A DNA stretch of 64,000 bases from Nocardia sp. CDC159 (GTDB taxonomy: Bacteria; Actinomycetota; Actinomycetes; Mycobacteriales; Mycobacteriaceae): assembly GCF_023740735.1 (NCBI RefSeq), contig NZ_JAMRXH010000021.1, forward strand, positions 1 through 64,000, written 5' to 3'. Position numbers and translations under genes: made by a program. Shown piece after piece: positions 26,342-35,194 of this stretch (its first letter is position 1; the number at the start of each line of letters is the position of its first letter). The notes beneath the pieces were generated by a model. The model had not been told where the DNA came from, ran no database searches, and was given only the letters and a program-made list of their open reading frames with translations.

Positions 26342-27967
26342 ATGCGGTTACTGCGAATGCTCGCCCTGGGCGCGGCGGCGCTGGCGCTCGCGTCCTGCTC
26401 CCAGGCGCAGCCCGCGCCCGAGATCGTCACGCATATGGACGATTACGGCACGCCGGTCGGCGCCCAGCCGGTCCGGGAGGGCGGCAATCTGGTGATGGGG
26501 CTGTCCAACGATCCGGACAAACTCGATCCCAGCACCTCCAGCTCCCTGTACATGCGCTATGTCATGAGCACGATCTGCGAGAAGCTCTACGACAACGACT
26601 CCTCCGGCAATCTGGTCCCGCAGCTGGCGACGGCGCTGCCGAAGATCTCCGGCGACGGGCTGACGGTCACCATTCCGGTCCGCACCGGAATCAAGTTCGC
26701 CGACGGCACCGCGTTCGACTCGTCCGCGGTGCAGAAGAGCCTGGAGCGGCACCTCACCCTGGAGGGATCGCAGCGCACCGGCGAAATGGGGCCGATCACC
26801 GATATCGAGACCGACGGGCCGTCGCAGGTGATCATCCGGTACAGCACGCCGTTCGCGCCGATCACCGCCGCGCTGGCCGACCGGGCCGGGATGATCATGT
26901 CCCCGGTGGCGCTGAAGGAGTCGGGCAAGGACTTCGGTGAACATCCGGTGTGCGTGGGACCGTTCAAATTCGTGAAACGGGTGCCGCAGGCCTCGATCGA
27001 GGTCGAGCGCGATCCGCTGTACTACGACGCGCAGAACGTGCACTTCGACACGATCACCTACCGGATCATGCCCGATTCGAAGACGCGCGCGGCGGCCCTG
27101 CGCTCCGGTGACATCCAGGTCGCCGACACCATGTCGCCGCTGGACGTCGACGCGCTGCGGGCCGATCCGAAGCTGCACCTGCTGGTGTCGGGCTCGTTCG
27201 GCTTCCAGGGGATCTATATCAACCTCGGCAATGTGGACGGGGCCGGTAAACCGATCAAGCCGATCGACACCCCGCTCGCCAGGGATCCCCGGCTGCGGCT
27301 GGCGCTGTCGCTGAGCATCGATCGACAGGCCCTGGTGAACAAGGCGTTCAAGGGTTGGTACGAGCCCGCCTGCACGCCGATCGCGCCGCGCACCTCCTAT
27401 GCGACCCAGGCGGCCACGGCCTGTCCGCTGTTCGACCCGGAGCGCTCGAAACAACTGCTCACCGCCGCGGGTGTGCAGCTGCCCTATCCGATCACGCTGC
27501 AGGTGATGGACGTCGAGGATCAGCGGCAGTACGCGGAGCAACTGCAGGCCAGCGTCGCCAAGGGCGGATTCGATCTGCGGATCGTGCCCACCGCGTATCC
27601 GGATATGCTCGCCGCGCAGAAGAAGGGCACCTACGAGGCGCTGTATCTGGGCTGGTCGGGTCGGCTCGATCCGGACGGCAACATTTCCCGCTTCCTCACC
27701 ACCGGCTCGAGCGGCAACTACAGCGGATACAGCTCGCCCGCGATGGACGATCTGCTCGGCTGGGCCGCGCACAGCACCAGCGGCCAGCGGCGCGGGGCGC
27801 TCTACGAGCAGGCGGTGCGGCTCATCCAGCGCGACAACCCCTACATCTACACCTACCGGCTGCGCAATCTGACCGTGCACTCGACCTCGGTGACGGGGAT
27901 CGAGGTGTACGCCGACGGCGCGGTCCGGCTCGGCAAGGCCGCGTTCGTCACGGATCGGAATAGCTGA
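26342..27967 (+). CDS. ABC importer substrate-binding lipoprotein, copy 2
   Basis: A 541-residue paralogue of the preceding gene. Lipoprotein leader ending ALASC (Cys19). Blocks shared almost word for word with copy 1 include DPLYYDA, ITYRIMPD, SLSIDRQALV, GWSGRLDPD, NISRFLTTGSSGNYSGYSS and RLGKAAF. Differences cluster in the probable ligand-facing loops (for example SSSLYMRYVMST versus SASLYTRYVMNS, and MSPLDVDALRADP versus MSPQDVDALAKDP). The tandem duplication suggests two ligand specificities feeding one permease. ATG 26342 follows the previous stop by 5 bases. Confidence 0.9.
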   Translation: MRLLRMLALGAAALALASCSQAQPAPEIVTHMDDYGTPVGAQPVREGGNLVMGLSNDPDKLDPSTSSSLYMRYVMSTICEKLYDNDSSGNLVPQLATALPKISGDGLTVTIPVRTGIKFADGTAFDSSAVQKSLERHLTLEGSQRTGEMGPITDIETDGPSQVIIRYSTPFAPITAALADRAGMIMSPVALKESGKDFGEHPVCVGPFKFVKRVPQASIEVERDPLYYDAQNVHFDTITYRIMPDSKTRAAALRSGDIQVADTMSPLDVDALRADPKLHLLVSGSFGFQGIYINLGNVDGAGKPIKPIDTPLARDPRLRLALSLSIDRQALVNKAFKGWYEPACTPIAPRTSYATQAATACPLFDPERSKQLLTAAGVQLPYPITLQVMDVEDQRQYAEQLQASVAKGGFDLRIVPTAYPDMLAAQKKGTYEALYLGWSGRLDPDGNISRFLTTGSSGNYSGYSSPAMDDLLGWAAHSTSGQRRGALYEQAVRLIQRDNPYIYTYRLRNLTVHSTSVTGIEVYADGAVRLGKAAFVTDRNS

Positions 27968-27973
27968 TATCCC

Positions 27974-28930
27974 ATGCTGCAGTATGTGTTTCACCGCTTG
28001 TGGCAGTCCGCTGTCACCTTCGTTCTCGTCTCGCTCGTCGTCTTCGCCGGAGTGCGCGCCCTACCGGGCGATCCCGCCACCGCGATGGCCGGTGAGCAGG
28101 CCGATCCCCCCGCCATCGCGGCCGTGCGGGCCGAACTCGGTTTGGACAAGTCGCTGCCGGTGCAGTACTTCGAGTTCGTCAAGCACGCCGTCACCGGCGA
28201 TTTCGGCCGCTCGATCCGCACCGGGATTCCGGTGCGCGATCTGATCGGCGCGACGCTGCCGGTGACGCTGCAGCTGGCGGTGTACGCCATGCTGATCGCG
28301 GTGCTGGTCGGGGTGATCGGCGGGGTGGCCGCGGCGGTGTTCCGCGGGCGCTGGCCGGAGTGGGCGGCCAACGGGCTGTCGCTGGTCGGGATGTCGGTGC
28401 CGACGTTCTGGCTGGGAATCCTCGCGGTGCTGTACATCTCGGTCGGGCTCGGGCTGTTTCCCGCGTCCGGATACGTATCCCCGTTCGAACATCCGCTGCG
28501 CGGGATCTACTTCCTCACCCTGCCCGCGGTGATTCTCGGCGTGACGCACGCGGCGGTGGTGCAGCGGCAGACGCGCTCGTCGATGGTAGAGACGCTGACC
28601 GCCGATTTCGTGCGCACGGCACGGGCCAAGGGGCTCGGGCCCGGGGCGGTGATCGTGCGATATGCCTTGCGCAACAGCCTGATCGTGGTGACGACGGTCA
28701 TCGGGTTGCAGCTCGGTCTGCTCATCGCGGGCGCGGTGGTCACCGAGCGCATCTTCAGCCTGCCGGGAATCGGGAAGCTGACCCTGGATTCGGTGTTCAC
28801 CCGTGACTACCCGGTGATCCAGGCGGTCATTCTGGTGATCACCACCTCTTACATCGTGATCAACCTGCTGGTCGACCTGCTGTACACGGTGATCGACCCG
28901 CGGGTGCGAGTGTCCGGGAGGGCGCAATGA
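27974..28930 (+). CDS. Peptide ABC transporter permease (DppB type)
   Basis: A 318-residue inner-membrane permease with six predicted transmembrane helices. The N-terminus (MLQYVFHRLWQSAVTFVLVS) and the LPGDPA motif are typical of DppB/OppB, and the cytoplasmic EAA loop is present (VRTARAKGLGPGAVIVRYALRN). ATG 27974 lies 6 bases after the second binding-protein gene. The stop overlaps the ATG of the DppC-type gene by 4 bases. It forms the translocation channel with that partner. Confidence 0.95.
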   Translation: MLQYVFHRLWQSAVTFVLVSLVVFAGVRALPGDPATAMAGEQADPPAIAAVRAELGLDKSLPVQYFEFVKHAVTGDFGRSIRTGIPVRDLIGATLPVTLQLAVYAMLIAVLVGVIGGVAAAVFRGRWPEWAANGLSLVGMSVPTFWLGILAVLYISVGLGLFPASGYVSPFEHPLRGIYFLTLPAVILGVTHAAVVQRQTRSSMVETLTADFVRTARAKGLGPGAVIVRYALRNSLIVVTTVIGLQLGLLIAGAVVTERIFSLPGIGKLTLDSVFTRDYPVIQAVILVITTSYIVINLLVDLLYTVIDPRVRVSGRAQ

Positions 28931-29838
28931 CAGTCACCGACACGCCCGTCGAGGCGGTGGTCACCGAGGCCGGTACGACCGTCGCGACCCCGCCGCCCGC
29001 CCAGGTGCGCGGGCGGGTGCTACGGCAGCTGCGCCGCAATCCGCTGGGACTGATCGGCGTGGGGCTGCTGCTGATCGTGATCGTGGTGGGTGTCTTCGCC
29101 CCGTGGCTGGCGCCCTATGCGCCCGCCGAGGTGCATTTCGCGACGCCGTTCCAGAAGCCGGGTACGGTCGGATTCCCCTTGGGGACCGATGATCTGGGCC
29201 GTGACATCGCCTCGCGGGTGTTGTACGGCACTCGGGCCTCGCTGCAGGTGGGCGTGCTGGCGGTGTTGTGCGCGGTATTCGTCGGGGTACCGCTGGGTCT
29301 GCTGGCCGGGTACTGGCGGGTGCTGGACGCGCTGCTGTCGCGGGTGGCCGATGTGCTGCTGGCCTTTCCGTTCGTGATCATCGCGGTCGGGCTGGTCGCG
29401 ATCCGGGGCGCCGGGCTGGGGGAGGCCGCGGTCGCGCTGGGTATCTCGCAGGTGCCGATCATGATGCGGGTGGTGCGCGCGGAGACGTTGCGGCTCAAGG
29501 AGACCGACTTCGTGCTCGCGGCGCGGACGATGAACGTGCCGTCCTGGCGCATCCTCGGCGAGCACATCCTGCCCAACGCGCTGGCCCCGATCATCGTGCA
29601 GGCCACCGTGATCATGCCGGTGGCCGTGCTGGGCGAGGCGATCCTGTCGTTCCTCGGTCTCGGCATCAAGCCTCCCGCGCCGAGCCTGGGGATCATGCTC
29701 GCCGACGCGCAGCAGTATCTGCTGCGCACCCCGTGGCCCGGCATCTTCCCCGGCGTGGCGCTGCTGATCATCTGCCTGGGATTCAACCTCTTCGGCGATG
29801 CGCTGCGCGACGCGCTCGATCCGAAGACGAGCCGGTGA
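28927..29838 (+). CDS. Peptide ABC transporter permease (DppC type)
   Basis: A 303-residue permease of the DppC/OppC type. A disordered N-terminal tail precedes LRRNPLGLIGVGLLLIVIVVG, the DppC family start. Features include the HFATPFQKPG-LGTDDLGRDIASRVLYGTR block and an EAA loop (LAARTMNVPSWRILGEHILPN). Six transmembrane helices are expected. Starts at ATG 28927 within the DppB-type stop. The fused ATPase follows after 11 bases. Confidence 0.95.
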   Translation: MTVTDTPVEAVVTEAGTTVATPPPAQVRGRVLRQLRRNPLGLIGVGLLLIVIVVGVFAPWLAPYAPAEVHFATPFQKPGTVGFPLGTDDLGRDIASRVLYGTRASLQVGVLAVLCAVFVGVPLGLLAGYWRVLDALLSRVADVLLAFPFVIIAVGLVAIRGAGLGEAAVALGISQVPIMMRVVRAETLRLKETDFVLAARTMNVPSWRILGEHILPNALAPIIVQATVIMPVAVLGEAILSFLGLGIKPPAPSLGIMLADAQQYLLRTPWPGIFPGVALLIICLGFNLFGDALRDALDPKTSR

Positions 29839-29849
29839 AGGAGCTGGCA

Positions 29850-32720
29850 ATGACCGAACCACTGTTGGCGATCAGCGATCTGCGGGTGTCCTACGGCGAG
29901 TCCGTCGCGGTCGAGGGTGCGGACCTGGTCATCGCGCCCGGCGAGCGGGTTGCGGTGGTGGGTGCGTCCGGTTCCGGGAAATCCACACTCGCCCACGCCA
30001 TCATCGGCCTGCTGCCGGGCGCCGGTCGGGTGAGCGGGGGCAGCATCGCGTGGCGCGGCGAGGACATCACGCACGCCGACGAGAAGCGGTTGCGCGCGCT
30101 GCGCGGCAAGGAGATCGGCCTGGTGCCCCAGGACCCGATGTCCAACCTGAACCCGGTCGCGCGGGTGGGCCGCCAGGTCTCGGAAACCCTTTTGGCGCAC
30201 GGCATGTGCACCCGAAAGGAGGCCGTGCAGCGCGCGATCGAACTGCTCGGCGAGGCCGGTCTGCCCGAGCCCGCGCGCCGCGCCCGCCAGTACCCCCACG
30301 AATTCTCCGGCGGCATGCGCCAGCGCGTCCTCATCGCGATCGGCCTGTCCTGCCGCCCCGCCCTGCTGATCGCCGACGAGCCGACCTCCGCCCTCGACGT
30401 CACCGTCCAGCGCCAAATCCTCGACCACCTGGACAAGCTCACCCGCGAACTGGGCACGGCCCTGCTCCTGGTCACCCACGACCTCGGTCTCGCCGCCGAG
30501 CGAGCGGACCGGGTGGTGGTGATGTCCGAGGGCAGGATCGTCGAGACCGGCCCCGCCCGTGAGGTACTCACCGACCCGAAAGAGGAGTACACCAGGCGCT
30601 TGGTCGCGGCGGCTCCGGCCCGGGTGGTGCCGTTGGTCGCCGAGGCCATGGTGGATGCGGCCGGGGTGAACGGCGCTGAAAAGAACGGGGCCACAGACCT
30701 TTCCGCGGCCGCTCTCGCTGCCGACGAGGAGGGGGTGAAGGCCGCCGAGGGCAAGGGCGGCGCGGAGACGAACGGTGTGGCCGAGGACGCGGGTGCCGAG
30801 GAGGGCAAGGCTGGCGCGGAAGCGAACGGTGCTGCCAAGCCCGCCGATGACGAGGACGGTGCCGTAGGCGATGCCGAGGAGGAGGCCACCGCCGAATCGG
30901 AGGGTGCCGTTGAGGCGTCCGACAAGGCCGCTGCTGCGGACGGCGCTGAGGGCGAGGACGCAGGGGAGTCGGACGGCGATGCCGAGGGCGAGTCCGCTGA
31001 GTCGAATGCGGCTGTCGATGGTGCCGAGGAGGAGGCTGCCGCTGAATCGGGGGGTGCTGTCGAGGCGTCGGATGACGAGGCCGCTGCCGAAGGCGAGGCC
31101 GCGGCGGAGTCGGAGGGCGATGCGGCGGGCGAGACCGCTGAGTCGCATGCCGCTGTCGATGGTGCTGGCGGCGAAGCGGTCGCTGAAACCGAGAGTGTTG
31201 GCGAGGTGTCGGACGACAAGGTTGCTGCGGGCGAGGCCGCACCGGGGGCGGAAGGCGAGGCCGCGGGCGCGGCCGCTGAGTCGGAGGGCGCTGTCGAGCC
31301 CGCCGCTGCCGAGAGCGCTGCCGCGGGCGAGGCTGTCGCCGAGTCGGCTACGGCTGACGACGACGCCGAGGGGGGTGCTGCCGACGGAGCGGAAGGCGCC
31401 GCCGAGGCGTCCGATGATGGGGCCGCGACCGCGGGTGATGTCGGCGACGATGCTGCGGGCAAGGGTGTCGCCGAGGACACGGCGGTCGACGGTGCCGATG
31501 ACGAGGCTGCCGCTGAATCGGGTGGTGGTGCTGTCGAGTCTGCCGATGATGAGACCGCTGCGGCGGACGCTGCGGGACAGGTTGTGACGGAGTCGGATAC
31601 CGCGGTCGACGGTGGCGCGGACAAGGCCGCCGCTGGGTCGGACAGTGCCGTCGGCGAAGCCGTGGGTGAAGTTGCCGACGAGGCGGACGGTGGTGCCGAC
31701 GGGTCCGACGGCGAGGTCGTTGCCGAGGAGCGTGGTGCTGGCGAGGTGCCCGAGGGTCAGGTTGCCGCCGAAGCGGATGGGGCGGTGGAGAAGGTGGCTG
31801 GGGAGGTGCCCGAGGCCGGGGCGAATGGTGCTGCGGTGGTGAGCGTTGCCGAAAGTAACGGTGCCGCAACGATGGGCGAGGAGCGGGTGACCGAAGAGGT
31901 TCCGGTGCTGGAGGTTTCACACCTCAGCAAGGAATATCGCATTCGTGGGCGCGGCGGGGTGCTTCGTGCCGTGGACGACGTGTCGTTCACGATCGCACGT
32001 GGTCGCACCACCGCGATCGTCGGCGAATCCGGTTCGGGTAAGACCACGACGGCCCGGATGGTGCTGGGGCTGGTGCCTGCCACCTCGGGGACGGTTCGTC
32101 TCGACGGGGCGGAGATCGTCGGCATGCGCGGGGCCCAGCTGCGCGCGGCGCGGCGGGCCATGCAGCCGGTATTCCAGGATCCGTACTCGTCCCTCGATCC
32201 GATGTGGACCGTGGAACGCCTGATCGCGGAACCCCTGCGCGCCTTCGGTATCGGTGATCGCGCGTCCCGGCGGGCCCGGGTGTCCGAACTCTTGGAGCAG
32301 GTCGCCCTTCCCGCCACCATGGCCCACCGCTACCCCAACGAACTGTCCGGCGGCCAACGCCAGCGCGTGGCCATCGCCCGCGCCCTCGCCATCGAACCCC
32401 GCCTGGTGGTCTGCGACGAGGCCGTCTCCGCCCTCGACGTCCTGGTCCAGAAGCAGATCCTCACCCTCCTGTCGGACCTGCAGGACCGCCTCGGCGTCAG
32501 CTACCTGTTCATCTCCCACGACCTGGCCGTGGTCCAGGCCATCGCCCACGACGTGGTGGTCATGCGCGAGGGCAGGGTGGTCGAACAGGGCCCGGTCGAA
32601 AAGGTTCTGAAGGCCCCGAGCGACCCGTACACCCAGCGCCTGCTGGACGCGATTCCCGGTGCGGGGGTGTTCGCCTCGGCGGAGGTGGTCGACAGTGTGC
32701 GGGAGGCGGTGAACGCCTAG
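29850..32720 (+). CDS. Fused double ABC ATPase with a ~420-residue acidic linker
   Basis: A 956-residue protein joining DppD- and DppF-type ATPases, as in GsiA/YejF, but with an exceptional insertion. NBD1 (about 1-255): Walker A GASGSGKST (38-46), signature FSGG (152-155), Walker B LLIADEPTS. NBD2 (about 684-956): Walker A GESGSGKTT (725-733), LSGGQ (832-836), Walker B VVCDEAVS. Both look competent. Residues ~262-683 consist almost entirely of Ala, Glu, Gly, Asp, Val and Ser with very few Lys or Arg and no frameshift, so the region is translated but disordered and strongly acidic. ATG 29850 follows GAAGGAG by 7 bases. It energises the upstream permeases. Usual fused proteins are about 550-650 residues. 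Confidence 0.9.
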   Translation: MTEPLLAISDLRVSYGESVAVEGADLVIAPGERVAVVGASGSGKSTLAHAIIGLLPGAGRVSGGSIAWRGEDITHADEKRLRALRGKEIGLVPQDPMSNLNPVARVGRQVSETLLAHGMCTRKEAVQRAIELLGEAGLPEPARRARQYPHEFSGGMRQRVLIAIGLSCRPALLIADEPTSALDVTVQRQILDHLDKLTRELGTALLLVTHDLGLAAERADRVVVMSEGRIVETGPAREVLTDPKEEYTRRLVAAAPARVVPLVAEAMVDAAGVNGAEKNGATDLSAAALAADEEGVKAAEGKGGAETNGVAEDAGAEEGKAGAEANGAAKPADDEDGAVGDAEEEATAESEGAVEASDKAAAADGAEGEDAGESDGDAEGESAESNAAVDGAEEEAAAESGGAVEASDDEAAAEGEAAAESEGDAAGETAESHAAVDGAGGEAVAETESVGEVSDDKVAAGEAAPGAEGEAAGAAAESEGAVEPAAAESAAAGEAVAESATADDDAEGGAADGAEGAAEASDDGAATAGDVGDDAAGKGVAEDTAVDGADDEAAAESGGGAVESADDETAAADAAGQVVTESDTAVDGGADKAAAGSDSAVGEAVGEVADEADGGADGSDGEVVAEERGAGEVPEGQVAAEADGAVEKVAGEVPEAGANGAAVVSVAESNGAATMGEERVTEEVPVLEVSHLSKEYRIRGRGGVLRAVDDVSFTIARGRTTAIVGESGSGKTTTARMVLGLVPATSGTVRLDGAEIVGMRGAQLRAARRAMQPVFQDPYSSLDPMWTVERLIAEPLRAFGIGDRASRRARVSELLEQVALPATMAHRYPNELSGGQRQRVAIARALAIEPRLVVCDEAVSALDVLVQKQILTLLSDLQDRLGVSYLFISHDLAVVQAIAHDVVVMREGRVVEQGPVEKVLKAPSDPYTQRLLDAIPGAGVFASAEVVDSVREAVNA
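30633..31898 (+). repeat. Degenerate repeats encoding the acidic linker
   Basis: About 1.27 kb of low-complexity coding DNA dominated by GCC, GAG, GAC, GGT, GCG and TCG codons. Units of roughly 25-30 residues recur imperfectly: for example AAVDGAEEEAAAESGGAVEASDDE is echoed several times with changed spacing, and AESEGA and VDGA recur throughout. The reading frame is kept across the whole region. The pattern suggests expansion by slippage or unequal recombination. Confidence 0.8.
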
Positions 32721-32724
32721 CGCG

Positions 32725-33228
32725 TCATGCGGATTCCGCCGCGGCGCCGCGGCATCGGACCAGGAACGAGCGTTCGAAGGTGATCACCGTTTCGCCGGTG
32801 GCTTTGCTGCCCGTGGTTTCCACCGTGACGATGCCCTGGGCGGGGCGGGATCTGGAGCGACGCTTGCCGAGGATTCGGCTGGTGGCGTAGAGGGTGTCGC
32901 CGACGAAGACCGGTTCGGCGAGGCGAACCCGGTCCCAGCCGAGGTTGGCCACGGCGCGGGCGGAGAGGGCCTGCACGGTCATGCCGCCGATCAGGGCCAG
33001 GGTGATGGAGCTGTTGACGAGGACGCGGCCGTATTCCGATGCGGCGCCGTAGGTTTCATCGAAATGCAGGGGGTGCTGGTTCATCAGCAGGAGGGTGAGC
33101 CAGGTGTTGTCGGTTTCGGAGATCGTCCGGCCCGGCCAGTGTTTGATGGTCATGCCGGGTTCGAAGTCCTCGTAGTCGCCGCCATGTTCTTCGACGTACT
33201 GGTTGTCGCCGATATGTCGCAAGGTCAT
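32725..33228 (-). CDS. MaoC-like hot-dog dehydratase/hydratase
   Basis: A 167-residue hot-dog-fold protein, last gene of an eight-gene minus-strand operon. The (R)-hydratase motif is recognisable: SETDNTWLTLLLMNQHPLHFD, followed by EYGRVLVNSSITLALIGG. The closest types are MaoC dehydratases of beta-hydroxyacyl-CoAs and mesaconyl-CoA hydratase-like proteins. It probably adds or removes water on a CoA thioester, perhaps a beta-hydroxyacyl-CoA made by the CitE-like lyase in the same operon. Its ATG (33228) overlaps the stop of the ornithine cyclodeaminase-like gene by 4 bases. It converges on the fused ATPase gene with 4 bases between stops and no visible terminator. Confidence 0.85.
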   Translation of the reverse strand: MTLRHIGDNQYVEEHGGDYEDFEPGMTIKHWPGRTISETDNTWLTLLLMNQHPLHFDETYGAASEYGRVLVNSSITLALIGGMTVQALSARAVANLGWDRVRLAEPVFVGDTLYATSRILGKRRSRSRPAQGIVTVETTGSKATGETVITFERSFLVRCRGAAAESA

Positions 33229-34181
33229 GGGTGGTGCTCCTGGTAGATGGCCGCGGCGGCGGCGGTGTCCTCGATGGCCAGGCCCACGCTGCGGTAGACG
33301 GTGGTCCGGCCGGGGGCTGTGGCGGGCGGGTCCCGCAGCAGTGTGCCCAGCTCGTGGAGGTCTCGTGATTCGATGAGCCCCTGGGCGAGGGCGGCCCGGA
33401 TCTCCCCGGCCTCCTCCTGGGCGGCGCGGCGCTCCTCGACGGTGACGAGTGCGGATTTCAGCAGGGCGGGGTCGATCTCGAGGGCGTGTTCGTGAATGCC
33501 GCCGATCACGTTGAGATGCGCACCCGGTGCGATCCAATCGGCCGCGAGCAGAGGCGCACGATCGCCGGTGGCGGTGGCCGTGCAGATCACCTCGGCATCC
33601 CGTACGGCCTCGAAGGCACTGTCGCACACGGTGATTCGAGCGGGGCGACCGACGTTGGCGGGAATCCATTCGGCGAAGTCCTCGGCTCGCGCACGGGTGC
33701 GAGACCACAACCGAACCGAATCTATCGGCCGCACAACCGATATCGCGCGCACCAGCGCCCGCGCCTGCACCCCCGCGCCGATGATCGCCAGCTCGGCGGC
33801 CTCGGGCCGGGCACACAGCCTGGTCGCGATGGCCGCCGCCGCCCCGGTGCGCAGGGCGGTCAGCTCGGCCCCGTCCAGCAGCGCGACGATCCGCCCGGTG
33901 GCCAGTTCGGTCAGCACCACGATGCCGTGGATCAACGGCAGCCCACGGCCCGGATTGTCCGGGGTGAGCGTGGTGATCTTCACCGCCGCGAGCCTGCGCG
34001 GACCCCACGCCGCGGGGCTGATCAGCAACTCGGACAGGCCGCCGGAATGCTGCACGAGGGTGCGCGGCGGCGACTGCGCGCGCCCGGCCGACAGGTCGAC
34101 GAAGGCGTCGGCGAGCGTGTCGATCACCGCGCGCAGCGTCGGCTCGCCACGCATTCGCGCTGCCTCGATCATCGGCGTCAT
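33225..34181 (-). CDS. Ornithine cyclodeaminase/mu-crystallin family protein
   Basis: A 318-residue NAD(P)-binding enzyme of the OCD/mu-crystallin family. The dinucleotide-binding motif is AIIGAGVQARALVRAI, and the family blocks LAAVKITTLTPDNPGRGLPLIHG and GAELTALRTGAAAAIATRL are clear. Relatives include ornithine cyclodeaminase, alanine and ketimine dehydrogenases and SbnB-like enzymes of amino-acid-derived metabolites. In this operon it could reduce a cyclic imine formed after amino-ketone condensation, or supply an unusual amino acid. The start at 34181 overlaps the aldolase stop (ATGA), and the 3' end overlaps the MaoC-like gene. Confidence 0.85.
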   Translation of the reverse strand: MTPMIEAARMRGEPTLRAVIDTLADAFVDLSAGRAQSPPRTLVQHSGGLSELLISPAAWGPRRLAAVKITTLTPDNPGRGLPLIHGIVVLTELATGRIVALLDGAELTALRTGAAAAIATRLCARPEAAELAIIGAGVQARALVRAISVVRPIDSVRLWSRTRARAEDFAEWIPANVGRPARITVCDSAFEAVRDAEVICTATATGDRAPLLAADWIAPGAHLNVIGGIHEHALEIDPALLKSALVTVEERRAAQEEAGEIRAALAQGLIESRDLHELGTLLRDPPATAPGRTTVYRSVGLAIEDTAAAAAIYQEHHP

Positions 34182-35194
34182 GCCGGAACCTCGCCGCGCG
34201 CCAGCAGTTCCGCGACCACGTCGACGATGAGATCCTCCTGCCCGGCGATCGCCTGTCGCCTGCCGAGTTCGAAGAACACATCGCGCGGGTCCACCCCGGC
34301 CCGACCGGCCAGATCGAGCACCGGATTCTTGAATCCGGAGAACACCCCGGCCAACCCGCTGACGATGCTGAGGGAGTTGGTGATCGGCGGCGCGGGCATC
34401 AGGGTCTGCTCGGCGATGTCGGCGGCGTCGAGCAGGCCGTACAGGTCGATGCCCGTCGCGAAACCCATCCGCTCCAGCACCGGCACCAGCACCTCGAGCT
34501 GGGTATTGCCCGCACCGGCCCCGAAGCCGCGCGCGCAGCCGTCGATGATCCCGGCACCGGCCTGGGCGGCGGCCAGCGAATTGGCCACGGCCATCCCGAG
34601 ATTGTTGTGCCCGTGGAAGATCACCGGCACCTCGACCGCCGCCACGATCGCGCCGATGCGCTCGGTGACATCCGGAGGCAGGAAGTGTCCCGCTGAATCC
34701 AGGATGCCGACCGCCTGGGCCCCGTAGTCGACCAGCAGTGCGCACTGGTCGGCCAGCTGCTGCGGCGCGGCCATATGGCTCATCAGCAGTACGCCGTGCG
34801 CCTCGGCGTCGGTCTCGCGCAGGTAGCCGAGATGTCGTTCGGCCAGGGTCACCTCGGTGCAGTGGGTTCCGATGCGCACGACATCGGCCCCGAGCTCGAT
34901 GGCCCGGCGCAGATCGGCGGTGGTGCCCCAGCCGGGGAGCATGAACACTCCCATCCGGCTGTGCGACAGGGCCTCCCGCACGGTCGACAGCATCGCCTCG
35001 TCGGTCAGGGCGGCCCGGCCGACCTGCAGCGAGGACGCGCCGAGCCCATTGCCGTGGCCCACCTCCACGACCGGCACCCCCGCCCGATCGCACGCCTGCG
35101 CATACCGGCGCAGCTGATCCGCGCCGAGCCGATGGCGCACGGCATGGTGGCCGTCGCGCAGGGTCGGGTCGTGGATCACGATCTCGCGAGTCAT
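34178..35194 (-). CDS. 4-hydroxy-2-oxovalerate aldolase-like enzyme (MhpE/DmpG type)
   Basis: A 338-residue DRE-TIM metallolyase-like class II aldolase. TLRDG (11-15) carries the Arg-Asp pair, with the catalytic His equivalent in DGHHAVRH; the metal-binding HxH is FHGHNN (His194, His196). The C-terminal dimer and channel-forming domain is present (length close to MhpE, ~337). Normally this enzyme cleaves 4-hydroxy-2-oxovalerate to pyruvate and acetaldehyde and channels the aldehyde to MhpF. The MhpF-like gene is directly upstream with a 4-base overlap. No meta-cleavage pathway genes are near, so the reaction may run in the synthetic direction (pyruvate plus an aldehyde). Confidence 0.85.
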   Translation of the reverse strand: MTREIVIHDPTLRDGHHAVRHRLGADQLRRYAQACDRAGVPVVEVGHGNGLGASSLQVGRAALTDEAMLSTVREALSHSRMGVFMLPGWGTTADLRRAIELGADVVRIGTHCTEVTLAERHLGYLRETDAEAHGVLLMSHMAAPQQLADQCALLVDYGAQAVGILDSAGHFLPPDVTERIGAIVAAVEVPVIFHGHNNLGMAVANSLAAAQAGAGIIDGCARGFGAGAGNTQLEVLVPVLERMGFATGIDLYGLLDAADIAEQTLMPAPPITNSLSIVSGLAGVFSGFKNPVLDLAGRAGVDPRDVFFELGRRQAIAGQEDLIVDVVAELLARGEVPA

